Shown here: in pieces, positions 30,135-41,021 of the stretch
Numbering within the stretch: position 1 is the stretch's first letter
Layout of the letters: each line of letters opens with the position of its first letter
Assembly (NCBI GenBank): GCA_016630955.3
Contig: CM049990.2
Coordinates: forward strand, 1 to 64,000
Origin: Didymella arachidicola
Taxonomy: Eukaryota > Ascomycota > Dothideomycetes > Pleosporales > Didymellaceae
Direction of reading: 5' to 3'
DNA: 64,000 nt
Translations under genes and position numbers: made by a program
The notes under the pieces: generated by a model
What the model was told of the DNA's origin: nothing
Database searches by the model: none
Seen by the model: only the letters and a program-made list of their open reading frames with translations

Positions 30135-31312
30135 TCAGTAGGTGTAACAAAGCGTTTTCCCCTGCGTGTTGAGTAGATCCTTCAGTGTCGCGTTTCCAGC
30201 GAGCTTGCCCATGTTGATCTGGAAATCGAGCGTCACGTTCGGGCCACTGTAGTCAAAAGGTATAACAGGCCCACCGACTTGATTGAGGCGAGTCTTCAGA
30301 TCTTTCTGTTGCCATTTCCACAGCACGTGATCGAGGTTTGCATGGTGAAGGAAGAACAACGGGTCTATTGTGGGTCAGTACATCACCATAATTGTATTTG
30401 AGCTCACATACCTCCAGGACTGTTAGCGGCATTTCCGATGGTTCCCAAGACGCCACCAACGCCGAAGTGACCACTGCCGTGAATGTTGGGCTGATCGAAA
30501 CTTGGCACTCTTTCGATCTCGCGCGCAAAGCTAGTGTAATCTTTCTGCGCCAATACATTTCTCACCAAAGCAGGATCAGCAAAAGTGTTCATGATCCTTG
30601 GGTTGAAATCTCGCCTGAGGCAGTCCCTCTCCGGAAAGTTAAGCATGAACTTAGATGGAGTGAAGGGCCCAGTCTTAACGCAACCACCTCCCGTATTTCC
30701 AGTGATATTCAGGGGGCTTTGCTCTGCAGTGGGCTCTATATAGTCTCCATTGCCCCCAAAGCCCGTTTTGGGATCGAAGATGGCAGTCTCGAAGATCTTC
30801 GTCGAATTAAAGGTGTCAGGCTGCGCGTCTTGAGACCAGTCCCAGTACCTGCAAGTGAGTCAACAGCAAGACCTTAAAGGTCACCCGTCGTGCTTTCGAC
30901 ATACGGCTGACTACCCATATAACCCCATTCGTCCCGCAAAGCCCTCTCATACGTAGCCACGAAGTATCGATGCCAAAGAATGGAGTGGCCGACCTAGTGG
31001 ATGTCTGGCGTTTGGCTATTATGTACCGCCTCGTGGTCGTCGAAACGGTTCAGTGCATTCGCGATTCCAGAAGTGGCATTCTTCTTCGTCAGACACAGCA
31101 CAGCGTCGATATACGACTTCTTCTGTGGCTGAGATAGCTGGCGCCTACGTCCGTCAGTAGATGAGACAGCGGAGAGACGGACGAGCAGCGTACCATTCGC
31201 GCCTTTTCGGCGGGTTTCTGCATAAACCTGTAGTATCGGTCAAGGGTTCAATTGTAGCAGCGGCAGACGTTGCCAAGCAGAAGCCAAGGAGGCAAAGACC
31301 AGAAAGATGCAT
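30135..31312 (-). pseudogene. Tyrosinase-family copper oxidase gene, four exons, one nonsense codon
   Basis: Type-3 copper enzymes oxidise phenols with O2. Exons 31312-31194, 31144-30905, 30848-30412 and 30364-30135 join to 1,026 nt (342 codons) with no frame break. Introns are 49, 56 and 47 nt (GTACGC, GTATGT, GTATGT donors). ATG 31312 opens a signal peptide (MHLSGLCLLGFCLATSAAA), so the product would be secreted. The CuA region reads FDDHEAVHNSQT...VGHSILWHRYF, followed by PYWDW. The CuB region has IHGSGHF and FFLHHANLD. All expected copper histidines can be seen. Codon 90 is TAG (30994-30996), in the CuA segment just before VGHS. No other damage is seen, so inactivation is recent, or the base differs between strains. 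Confidence 0.85.
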
Positions 31313-32131
31313 TGGGACCCGACGGACTGTTCGACTGTACCGAACAGTTTTGATACGGCTCGGATTTGGGAGATGGAAGTAGGTCCATTTAGGAAAGATT
31401 GGTGCTGACTTATCTTGCCAAGGCAATGATCAGAGCTTCGGCACGGAATAACAGTAGAAGGATCAAGCCTTGCCAGGCTGGCGCAAACCTCCGAGCAGGG
31501 TTAAGCGACATTACATGGCAAACAACGCCTCATACGGTTTCCTGCCCAAGTTCCCATCCTCAATAAAGTCCACGAACCGGAATGAATTATTTGGGTGGAG
31601 CATTCTGGTAGGCCGCTCATCATCGCATAGACTCTGCGCGGGAAGAATGGTCCTCGAGACAGAGCCGTCCTCCCGCTGACTCCCGTTTCCTCTCCTAGTT
31701 TAGTGTTGTGGGTCAGCGGGGATCATTGTGGAACCTGGCCGTCCGTGCCGCATACGCATCCCTGCATCGCTCAGATGAGTCTCGGCAGGGCCATACAGGT
31801 CCAATCGAGAATCAACGCTAGAGGGATCCTATTGTGTTGTCGAAGGTCAAGAATATATTGCGACACGACTGGTCGCATGTCATCACCGGCAACTATGATC
31901 GAAAATCCTGCTACTCGACCAATACTTGCTGAAGGATAAGGCCGAGCAGATTGCATGATCCAATAAGATAGACCATGTCTTTGTGGCACCCTAACGGGGA
32001 GGCGCAGTGCGTCGCCAGAATGCCGTGAGAAGCGGTTGACGCATGCATTCATTATAGCCTTTGTCAACACTGTTTCCTGTTCCTATGACCACTCATCATG
32101 GTTGTGTCCTCCCATCACACACATCACCGCA
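31313..32131. other. Gap with a possible orphan 3' exon
   Basis: A minus-strand stretch from about 31660 to TAA at 31511-31513 reads like the tail of a protein (MLHPNNSFRFVDFIEDGNLG...). I could not find a matching upstream part or name a family. The rest, including a 99-codon minus-strand frame at 31771-32070, shows nothing recognisable. The tyrosinase promoter should lie just right of 31312. Confidence 0.35.
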
Positions 32132-33462
32132 GAGAATGGCCCTCGGCAGCCGATGTTTTTGATTGCCACTGTTACCCTCCTAGCCTTATCGACAGTCGCG
32201 GTGTCACTAAGGTAAGATCCTTGGATACCACGCGGTACAAATCGTTTAATAGACCCAACTGTCACTTCATAAAGAACGTACTGTCGCATCGTCCTGGTAC
32301 ACAACATTGGACTTGATGATCACTTCATGGTTGCAGCCCTATTCGTAGCGATTGGCATGGGAGTGATGAACTGTTTCCATGTAGCATAGGTACGGGGTAT
32401 GTTCAACTTTGATTGCTTCGGTCACAGGCTAATCAAGACAGACAGCACGGCTCGGATCTTGACCTTGAGAAAGTGCTCATTCCCCTACTGAAGCACTGGT
32501 ACGCTTATCAATTGGTGTATCCGTGGGCTTTTTTCTTTGTCAAGGCCAGTATCCTTGCTCTGTATCACCGTATTTTCAAGCAAACGACCCTTCGCTTCGC
32601 GGTCTACATCGTTACGGTGGTTGTCTCGGTCTATACTATTGTGTCATTTTGTGTCAACGTCAGTCCACGAAGATCTTCAGAGACATACAAACTTCTTACA
32701 AAAGGCAGGCATTCGAATGCAGAGGTGACTTCGAGCAAGTTTGGTCACCAACTTTCCCGAAAGGCTGCAACAACCTGCCAGCGACATATTTCGCAACCTC
32801 TGCAATCACTATCGTCACCGATATAGCCATTCTAGTCATGCCTATGCGGTCGTTTGCGAAACTACACATGCACAAGAGAAAACGCGGTGAGTACCACCAA
32901 TATTGTTACGTTCGGTCACTAAGAACTGCAGTGGCGCTCCTCGGAGTCTTCATGGCAGGCGGTATCGCCGTAATGGATTCAATCGTGCGCTTGTACGCAC
33001 TGTGGGTGTATACAGTCACGAGCTATGTCTCTTACAATACGATATATGTAGGTGTGATATCATTGCAACTGTGGCCTACTCTGCCGACGTTTCTGTAAGA
33101 TCATCTTGTTATCGCAGATCGAGGTCAATGTAGCCATCATATCTGCGTCCACTCCTGCGCTACGACCTTTGTTCAGCAAGACGAGTTTTACATCTTCGCA
33201 CAACCATTCTAGCAAACTCGTACCCGACTACGCAGCTGGGAGGTTTTCGGCACAAGCATTCAGCAGCCAGAAGCAGACGAGATCGCTGAGGGATATCGAG
33301 CTTGCTCGGTGTCACAACAGCAATACCTTCGGAAAATATAAATTGGGCAGAAGATACAGCACAAGCCATACCAGTCAAGATTCTATACTGAGAGATGGGG
33401 GTAATGGTATCATCAATACCACGTCTATGCGAGTTCATATTGAGCAAGATGGTACAGGATAA
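32132..33462 (+). pseudogene. Fungal rhodopsin-domain integral membrane protein (PTH11-like), decayed
   Basis: Fragments of a seven-helix fungal membrane family appear in order on the plus strand: a first helix near 32153 (MFLIATVTLLALSTVAVSLR, then GTAAGA); GLDDHFMVAALFVAIGMG (about 32320); YPWAFFFVKASILALYHRIF (about 32518); FECRGDFEQVWSPTFPKGC...TDIAILVMPM; VALLGVFMAGGIAVMDSIVRL; and EVNVAIISASTPALRPLF (about 33120). Introns 32659-32708 and 32887-32931 splice cleanly in frame. Others do not: the HVA segment runs into TAG where HVAYG is expected (about 32390), and the last junction near 33060-33117 changes phase. Such proteins are proposed surface sensors; function here is unknown. The mismatches could hide odd introns, but decay is more likely. 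Confidence 0.65.
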
Positions 33463-34574
33463 CGCTGATCGGGCATAAGGCGCAGATGGGGTATGTTGCG
33501 TCTTTCAGGGTATTTTGTCTAGACTCCAAGCGCTCTGGGCCTAGCTTCAATCACGCGTAGGGCATTTGCCTTTGGATATTGATGCTAGCCCGACATTGCC
33601 AGGAGCATTGAAGTTGCTGGTCGATACGAGCTCTCTGGATCACATTCAATCATATCCCAACGCTCCTATATGCAAGAAGATTCCAGCTACAGCTGCGTGT
33701 TGGATTCCTAAGCGAGCTTGTCTATCACGTTGCTGTCCTGCTGGACCATTGTCAGGAGCACCGTTTCAGAGAAGCTGTTTGCAATCATCAAGATGGCAAC
33801 GCCAACCTTGCTTTTCTGGTAGTTCAGTGCGTTTCCACGAGAGAGATGTTGTTGGGCTTGATGCACTTGCCCTAAACGCTGTAGTGGCGGCCGACGAGAT
33901 CCTTGGAAGGGCGATGTTCTCTGTGCACACGTCAGTCTGCACCTTCGAACCTACCATACATAATGAGTGTACGATGGCCATTTCTTAAGGTTTAGGAAGC
34001 TTCTTTTCGTGAGCTCGTCGGTCACGGGTCCGTCTTTCACCTCAGCGGGCCCATCGTTAGCACTCGACTTCTCTCATCGAATCTCAATGCCATGAACAGG
34101 CAGTACTTTTGAAACTGTTTGCTTCCCCTCGTTTACTCGATAGAAGAATCATGGTCTGCCGTGAATACCTAGGTAAGCACTCTTATAGTCATCCGACTAC
34201 TCTTTGTTCAAGATGTCCTGGATCGCTGCATCAACCTTCCATGTCAAGATACCCATCACTTCGTCGTGTTACTCGTTCGCCGACCCTCACCTTGATCAAG
34301 ACGGCGAGCTTGCCAGCCCACATGGACTCGCACAGCGGCCCTTTACCCGGGTCTCTTCGAGCTTGAGACATGGATTTATTTGACGAGAACTGAAGTCGTT
34401 TGAGTTTTCACGTCTGATCCAGATAAAGGAGTGCAAAAATGCCATTCCTATGACACTCATCAGTCACTGCTCTCAGGCACACTCACAAAGTCCCGCTCGC
34501 TAACTAACTAAGTTGGTATCATCCACCTTACGCGGTCAGACGACTCGTCACGAAACCAATGACGTCATTGTATA
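33463..34574. other. Gap; no recognisable gene
   Basis: About 1.1 kb. A 140-codon plus-strand frame at 33566-33988 and overlapping minus-strand frames show no family resemblance or splice pattern. It ends at the TA next to the first of three clustered transposons. Confidence 0.4.
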
Positions 34575-36429
34575 ACGTGTTTTACAAGCGAGTCGGCCAT
34601 ACAAGCGAGTCGGCCACCCCACCAACTTTAAGCACCTCTATAGGCTTACAACTCAACAATGCAATAGTATAATATATAGAGATTTACAGAGGAGATTATG
34701 TAGTAGCTACAGCTTCTTTTTTGCATGTACGTGAGTTGTGCCCAGTCTCCCTACACGTCTTACAGCGCGCTAGAGCCTGGCGGCTAAGGCCTGATCGCTC
34801 TCCTCCCTGACGCTCCTCACGGGCAAGCTGCTGATCAGCCTCACGTTGAGCAAGTATATCCTCTCCAGTCCCCTTTGTTAACACACCTCGCTTCTGTATA
34901 CGCTTTTTCTTGCGCTCCTTACGCTTTGACGCTGCTTCGTTGGCTCTCTCAAGGCTGGTGATCCGATCGCGCATCAGCTCAGCTGAGAGCATCATCACCT
35001 CAGCCCCCTTCTTGAGCTGGTTAATCGCCTCAATAATCGAAGCTGGTGATGAGCTCTTGTGCTGTCGCACGCGATTGCGTATCAACGTTGATTGAGCCTC
35101 AAGCTCACGTACATTGCTCGGCGTACGAGCCTCCCAGAGAGCCTCTGTGAGAGCAGCTGGTGGAGTAGGTGTACGTAGCTGTACGTCTAGCTTTGAGAGG
35201 ACAGCCTCTGGTTGATAAGGTACTAGACCTGCTCCCCGGAAGGCTGAGCAGATATTGACTGGCGTAAACGATCGATTAAAGGCTGCCTTAAACGCAGGCA
35301 GAAACTCAAGCTTGGTGATGTGGTTGATGTGGTTGCGCATCAGGCTCTCTACCTCACGACTGTAAGCGCGCTTTAACGGCGAGAAGCAGCCAACGTCAAG
35401 GGGCTGGAGTAGGTGAGAGGAGTGAGGTGGCATACAGAGCGTGTAGATATTGTTCTCCTTGCAGATCTCCTAGAACTTAAGAGAGTGGTGGCTCTCATGG
35501 CCATCAAGGATGAGCAGCCGACGTGCTCCTACTGTACGAGCGTTAGTGTGAGCATTAAAGTGCTTCAGCCACTCTACCCCAAGCTCGTTATTTGTCCAGC
35601 CATTGTCGCTTACTGCGATTGCCCAGTCGCGTGGGATCTCTGCCTCCTCATACCAGGCAGAGAGGTGGTACTTGCCAGCAAAGATAAGGAATGGTGGGAC
35701 TGACCAGCCAGCAGCGTTGATCGCAGCAATCACTGTCACCCACTCACGGTCGCCAGGCTGAACAGTCTTTGGCCTGCCTCTCCTCTCTGCTCCTGTCACA
35801 ACAAGCTGCGTTGTGATCTTGCCCATCATAAAGCCAGCCTCGTCAAAGTTGTAGACGTCTTCGTCGCAGATGCCGTACTTGGCCTTTGTCTGCTCTACAA
35901 GCTCAAACCAGCCTTGGATAAGGACAGGATCCTCGCATAGAGCTCTCTGCCTGTCATACGCTCGGTTGAAACGCGTTGTAAGACTCTCTGTATGCTTAAC
36001 AAAGTTGCGCGGCCAGTGGACGCCAACCTGATTAGCACTGCGTGCAGCCAGCAGTCTATTAGCCATATCACGTACAGCTGCGTACGTAGGCGCAAATCCA
36101 CGTAGATCTAGATCAAGTATGTATTTAACAATCACCTCCTCTTCTAGCTGGGTAAGCTTCTTTGAGTTGGGCTGGCAATCGCGTCGGGCAAGCTTTCCAG
36201 CGCGTCGGTCGCGCATTGTCATACGAGGGACGTTAAAGGCTAGAGCAGCGCGGCTTTCAGACTGAATCTGCTTTGAAACAATAGAATTAATAGCAAGCTG
36301 AACATCAGCTTCATTTGATAGTACTTGAGGGGCATAGCGTTGAGGCATGATGAAAAGACTTAAGGTGGTTGATCAAAGTTGGTGGGGCTGACGACTCGCT
36401 TGTATGGCCGACTCGCTTGTAAAACACGT
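34575..36429 (-). mobile_element. Fot1/pogo-type transposon A, 1,855 bp
   Basis: Ends ACGTGTTTTACAAGCGAGTC (34575) and its reverse at 36429, each with two internal copies of ACAAGCGAGTCGNC, flanked by TA at 34573-34574 and 36430-36431. It lies head to head with element B (36444-38298), which has exactly the same length, with only 14 bp between them. Confidence 0.93.
34696..36348 (-). pseudogene. Transposase of element A, one in-frame TAG
   Basis: ATG 36348 (MPQRYAPQVLSNEAD), 292 codons, TAG at 35470-35472, then the same frame continues to the end at 34696, with a second ATG at 35433 ([13 protein letters not shown]). The first part has the helix-turn-helix, CENP-B domain, YNFDEAG and LDGHESH. 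The second has QPLDVGCF, a coiled coil and a CCHC zinc knuckle (CKTCRETGHNSRTC). The stop stands where a relative has glutamine (LEFQNLC), so CAG became TAG. Copies B and C carry the same stop. Confidence 0.9.
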
Positions 36430-36443
36430 TACGTGATGTTGTA

Positions 36444-38298
36444 ACGTGTTTTACAAGCGAGTCGTCAATACAAGCGAGTCGGCCACCCCACCAACTTTAA
36501 TCAATACACCTACTTCTAATCACTATGGCTCCACCACCAAGTGCTCAACTATCTTACAATGAATCTGATATTGTTCTTGCATCTGTAGCTATTAATAGCC
36601 AGCAGTCGCAAAGCTCTAGACGCGCTGCCTCTACGTACGGAGTCCCAAAGTCAACGCTAAACGATCGACGCGCTGGAAAGCTTGCCCGACGCGATTGCCA
36701 GCCCAACTCAAAGAAGCTTACCCAGCTAGAAGAGGAGGTGATTGTTAAATACATACTTGATCTAGATCTACGTGGATTTGCGCCTACGTACGCAGCTGTA
36801 CGTGATATGGCTAATAGACTGCTGGCTGCACGCAGTGCTAATCAGGTTGGCGTCCACTGGCCGCGCAACTTTGTTAAGCATACAGAGAGTCTTACAACGC
36901 GTTTCAACCGAGCGTATGACAGGCAGAGAGCTCTATGCGAGGATCCTGTCCTTATCCAAGGCTGGTTTGAGCTTGTAGAGCAGACAAAGGCCAAGTACGG
37001 CATCTGCGACGAAGACGTCTACAACTTTGACGAGGCTGGCTTTATGATGGGCAAGATCACAACGCAGCTTGTTGTGACAGGAGCAGAGAGGAGAGGCAGG
37101 CCAAAGACTGTTCAGCCTGGCGACCGTGAGTGGGTGACAGTGATTGCTGCGATCAACGCTGCTGGCTGGTCAGTCCCACCATTCCTTATCTTTGCTGGCA
37201 AGTACCACCTCTCTGCCTGGTATGAGGAGGCAGAGATCCCACGCGACTGGGCAATCGCAGTAAGCGACAATGGCTGGACAAATAACGAGCTTGGGGTAGA
37301 GTGGCTGAAGCACTTTAATGCTCACACTAACGCTCGTACAGTAGGAGCACGTCGGCTGCTCATCCTTGATGGCCATGAGAGCCACCACTCTCTTAAGTTC
37401 TAGGAGATCTGCAAGGAGAACAATATCTACACGCTCTGTATGCCACCTCACTCCTCTCACCTACTCCAGCCCCTTGACGTTGGCTGCTTCTCGCCGTTAA
37501 AGCGCGCTTACAGTCGTGAGGTAGAGAGCCTGATGCGCAACCACATCAACCACATCACCAAGCTTGAGTTTCTGCCTGCGTTTAAGGCAGCCTTTAATCG
37601 ATCGTTTACGCCAGTCAATATCTGCTCAGCCTTCCGGGGAGCAGGTCTAGTACCTTATCAACCAGAGGCTGTCCTCTCAAAGCTAGGCGTACAGCTACGT
37701 ACACCTACTCCACCAGCTGCTCTCACAGAGGCTCTCTGGGAGGCTCGTACTCCAAGCAACGCCCGCGAGCTTGAGGCTCAATCAAGCCTAATTCGTGAGC
37801 GCGTACGCCAGCACAAGAGCTCGTCACCAGCTTCTATAATTGAGAAGATAGACCAGCTTAAGAAAGGAGCTGAGATGATGATCCTCTCAGCTGAGCTGAT
37901 GAAGGAAAGGATTGCTAGCCTTGAGAGGGCTAACAAAGCAGCGTCAAAGCGTAGGGAGCGCAAGAAGAAGCGTATACAGAAGCAAGGAGTGTTAACAAAG
38001 GGGACTGGAGAGGATATACTTGCTCAACGTGAGGCAGATCAGCAGCTTGCTCGTGAGGAGCGTCATGGAGGAGAGCGATCAGGCCTTAGCCGCCAGGCTC
38101 TGGCGCGCTGTAAGACGTGTAGGGAGACTGGGCACAACTCACGTACATGCAAGAAAGAGGGTGTAGCTACTGCTTAATCTACTCTATTAATTTCTAGATA
38201 CTTTACTATTGCGTTGTTAAGATATACGCGTTAAGAGGTGCACAGAGTTGGTGGGGCTGACGACTCGCTTGTATTGACGACTCGCTTGTAAAACACGT
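36444..38298 (+). mobile_element. Fot1/pogo-type transposon B, 1,855 bp
   Basis: Ends ACGTGTTTTACAAGCGAGTC (36444) and its reverse at 38298, flanked by TA at 36442-36443 and 38299-38300. It is oriented opposite to element A, and about 1 kb of its coding region is identical to A, making a long inverted repeat. Its right end is 16 bp from element C. Confidence 0.93.
36525..38177 (+). pseudogene. Transposase of element B, one in-frame TAG
   Basis: ATG 36525 (MAPPPSAQLSYNESD), TAG at 37401-37403, second ATG at 37440, end at 38177. Total length equals copy A. The first 46 residues differ strongly from A. From DRRAGKLARR to about AVLSKL (some 330 residues) the two proteins are identical, and the C-terminal coiled coil again shows scattered changes (for example NVREL/NAREL, LIRNRV/LIRERV). 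It ends with the same CCHC zinc knuckle. Confidence 0.9.
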
Positions 38299-38314
38299 TA
38301 AATTATTCAGGGTA

Positions 38315-40135
38315 ACGTAGGTGGCAAGCGAGCTGCGCACCCCACCAAACTTGCCCACCTCTTTCATCTTAACGTACAATGGCTCAACGCAGTGCTACTC
38401 AGATAACCTCAAATGAAGCAGATATTCAGCTTGCTATCTTGTCTATTACTTCTGGTCAATTACACGCTAATCGACGCGCTGCTAATACCTACAACGTTGC
38501 TGAATCTACACTGCGCAGCCGACGCGCTGGTGTACCTGCCCGACGCGATTGCCAGCCTAACTCAAGGAAGCTCACTCAGGTAGAAGAGGAGGTGATTGTT
38601 ACACATATACTTGACCTTGACTTGCGTGGGTTTGCGCCCACGTACGCAGCTGTACGTGATATGGCTAATAGACTGCTGGCTGCGCGCAGCGCTGGTGAGG
38701 TTGGGCAGAAGTGGCCTGCCAACTTTGTTAAGCGTACACACAGTCTTACGACGCGTTTTAATCGCGCATATGATAGGCAGAGAGCTCTGTGTGAAGATCC
38801 AGTCTTAATCAAGAAGTGGTTCGAGCTGGTAGAGCAGACAAAGATCAAGTACGGCATCTGTGATGATGACGTCTACAACTTTGACGAGGCAGGCTTTATG
38901 ATGGGCAAGATCACGACGCAGCTTGTCGTGACGGGGTCAGAGAGAAGAGGCCGGCCAAAGGCTCTTCAGCCTGGCAATCGTGAGTGGGCAACGTTGATTG
39001 CTGGTATCAATGCTGCTGGCTGGTCTATCCCACCATTCATCATCTTGACTGGCCAGTACCACCTCTCTGCCTGGTATAAGGACGCAGCAATCCCACGCGA
39101 CTGGGCGATCGCAGTCAGCGACAATGGCTGGACTACCAACGAGCTAGGAGTAGAGTGGCTAGAGCACTTCAACGCTCATACAAAGGCTCGTACAGTAGGA
39201 GCACGTCGGCTGCTCATCCTTGATCGCCATGAGAGCCACCACTCTCTTAAGTTCTAGGAGATCTGCAAGGAGAACAATATCTACACGCTCTGCATGCCGC
39301 CTCACTCATCTCACCTTCTCCAGCCTCTTGACGTTGGCTGCTTCTCGCCATTGAAGCGCGCGTACAGCCGTGAGATTGAGAGCCTGATGCGCAACCACAT
39401 CAACCACATCACCAAGCTTGAGTTCCTCCCAGCTATCAAGGCAGCGTACGATCGATCATTCACGTCTACCAATATCTGCTCCGCCTTCTCTGGCACAGGG
39501 CTTGTCCCTCTCCATCCAGATGTTGTTCTATCAAAGCTTGACGTACAGCTGCGTACACCAACGCCACCAGCAGCCCTGATAGAGGCTCTGTGGGAGGCTC
39601 GTACACCAAGCAACGTACGTGAGCTTGAGGCTCAGTCAAGCCTAATACGTGAGCGCGTACGTAAGCATAAGAGCTCTTCGCCAGCGTCAGTTATTGAAGC
39701 AATAGATCAGCTTAAGAAAGGGGCAGAGGTGATAATGCTGTCTGCTGAGCTAATGCGCGATCGGATCACCAACCCTGAGAAGGCAAATAAGGCAGCGTCT
39801 GCGCGTAGGCAGCGCAAGAGAAAGCGTATACAACACCAAGGAGTATTAACAATGGGAGCTGGAGAGGATATACTCGCTCAACGTGAGGCTGAGCAGCAGA
39901 CTGCTCGTGAGAAGCGTCAGACAGGAGAGCAATCAGGCCTCAGCCGCCAGGCTCTGGCGCGCTGCAGCAAGTGTAGAGAGACTGGACACAACGCGCGTAC
40001 GTGCAAGAAAGACACTATAGCTACTGCTTAATTTACTGCTTTAATCTCTATATATTATACTGTTGCGTTGTTGAGATATACGTCTAGAGAGGTGGGCAAG
40101 TTTGGTGGGGTGCGCAGCTCGCTTGCCACCTACGT
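38315..40135 (+). mobile_element. Fot1/pogo-type transposon C, 1,821 bp
   Basis: Inverted ends of about 50 bp starting ACGTAGGTGGCAAGCGAGCT (38315, and reversed to 40135), flanked by TA at 38313-38314 and 40136-40137. The ends differ from A and B in most positions after ACGT, so this is a sister subfamily, though the gene is clearly related. Confidence 0.93.
38379..40031 (+). pseudogene. Transposase of element C, same in-frame TAG
   Basis: ATG 38379 (MAQRSATQITSNEAD), TAG at 39255-39257, second ATG at 39294, end at 40031. The gene has exactly the same length and stop position as in A and B, although the protein differs from them at many sites. The second catalytic block reads LDRHESH instead of LDGHESH, a glycine-to-arginine change beside a catalytic aspartate that may cripple it on its own. 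A CCHC zinc knuckle lies at the C-terminus (CSKCRETGHNARTC). Confidence 0.9.
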
Positions 40136-40394
40136 TATGCATTAACAGGTCTCACGTTTTAATTGAGCTTTTGTGGTGATGTAATACATAGATCAAAGAT
40201 AATGGCTAGTGAAGAAGAAGATACATGTTAGGAAATGGAAACGCAGTCGTGGCCTAAGCAGTGATAACTCGGCCCTAAATCCTTTCTTCGCTGCTACTCT
40301 CAAGAACTACCGGTGGTCTCATGAGCCTCTCCGTGACAGATCAAGTCCATGTCTGCTGCGTCATATCCCACGATCTCAGATGTAGATGAGTCAC
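40136..40394. other. Short gap after transposon C
   Basis: Unrecognised sequence between the transposon's right TA and the first small paralogous gene. Nothing supportable is seen. Confidence 0.4.
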
Positions 40395-40817
40395 TCACTC
40401 GAGAGCGCTAAACAACATGTCGTCCACCTTCCTCTCCAACTCCTCGAGGAGATCCTCCCGCTCCACCTGAACACTGACAATGATATCATCATCATGCTTG
40501 TTGTGCACGAGGACCGCCGCCTCAGCTCTCCGAATGTAGCCCTCATCGTCGTAGCTTCTCGCGATAGGTATGGACAACTCTTCTGTCTTGACTCCTCCAG
40601 TGTAGCGCTTCCGGACCAGATATGCGATGTTCTCTGGACGCAAAGGACTTGATACACAGCTATCGCTACCAAAATTTCCCAGCTTACCTGCAAGTGTTGC
40701 AACATCAGCATTGCTGTCGTCGGCGAGAAGATGCGATAGTCGAGCGTGAATGCGTTCTTTGTTAATTTGAGCGCTTCGGCGGGAAGTGTATGTGTTTAGA
40801 ATAGAGAGACAACTCAC
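40395..40817 (-). CDS. Small protein of unknown family, paralog 1
   Basis: A 140-codon frame starting ATG 40817 (MSCLSILNTYTSRRS). The C-terminal 75 residues (ENIAYLVRKRY...AAVLVHNKHDDDIIVSVQVEREDLLEELERKVDDMLF) align with the frame at 41022-41261 (ENMAFLLRLRF...TAVMVHDSASNKLVKIVSVEV...LIEELKKKVEAKVF). So it is one of a tandem set. The pattern is beta-strand rich with a terminal amphipathic helix. A GTAAGC in the middle (40699) could start an intron, but the frame reads through it. I do not recognise the family. Confidence 0.5.
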   Translation of the reverse strand: MSCLSILNTYTSRRSAQINKERIHARLSHLLADDSNADVATLAGKLGNFGSDSCVSSPLRPENIAYLVRKRYTGGVKTEELSIPIARSYDDEGYIRRAEAAVLVHNKHDDDIIVSVQVEREDLLEELERKVDDMLFSALE

Positions 40818-41021
40818 GGTCGGATTTGAGTCGCACTTGTAATTTAAGCAAAACTAGCTACCTTTCACTTTGAGTAGTTTAGTGTCCGCTACTCCTTGAG
40901 CGTTTCACCCTCACTTTATATTCAACTACAACTTCCAGAGCCCTTACATCGATTGCTTGATGCTTTCCAGGCTTACAATTCAGCATAGATATGCCATCCT
41001 TATTTGAGCATTCGGCTCATC

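Noticed and set aside
6020..31312. Possible link between the OrsD-domain genes and the tyrosinase gene as an orsellinic-acid-type cluster (orsC is a tyrosinase, orsD carries this domain)
   Set aside because: They are over 20 kb apart with transposons between, no polyketide synthase is present, and OrsD domains are standard in telomere-linked helicases.
33566..33988. 140-codon plus-strand frame
   Set aside because: No recognisable motif or family, no splice context, and an overlapping antisense frame of similar quality.
36430..36443. 14-bp spacer between elements A and B as a functional hairpin loop or origin
   Set aside because: Apart from the two TA duplications it shows no special sequence; its only role visible is as the space between two insertions.
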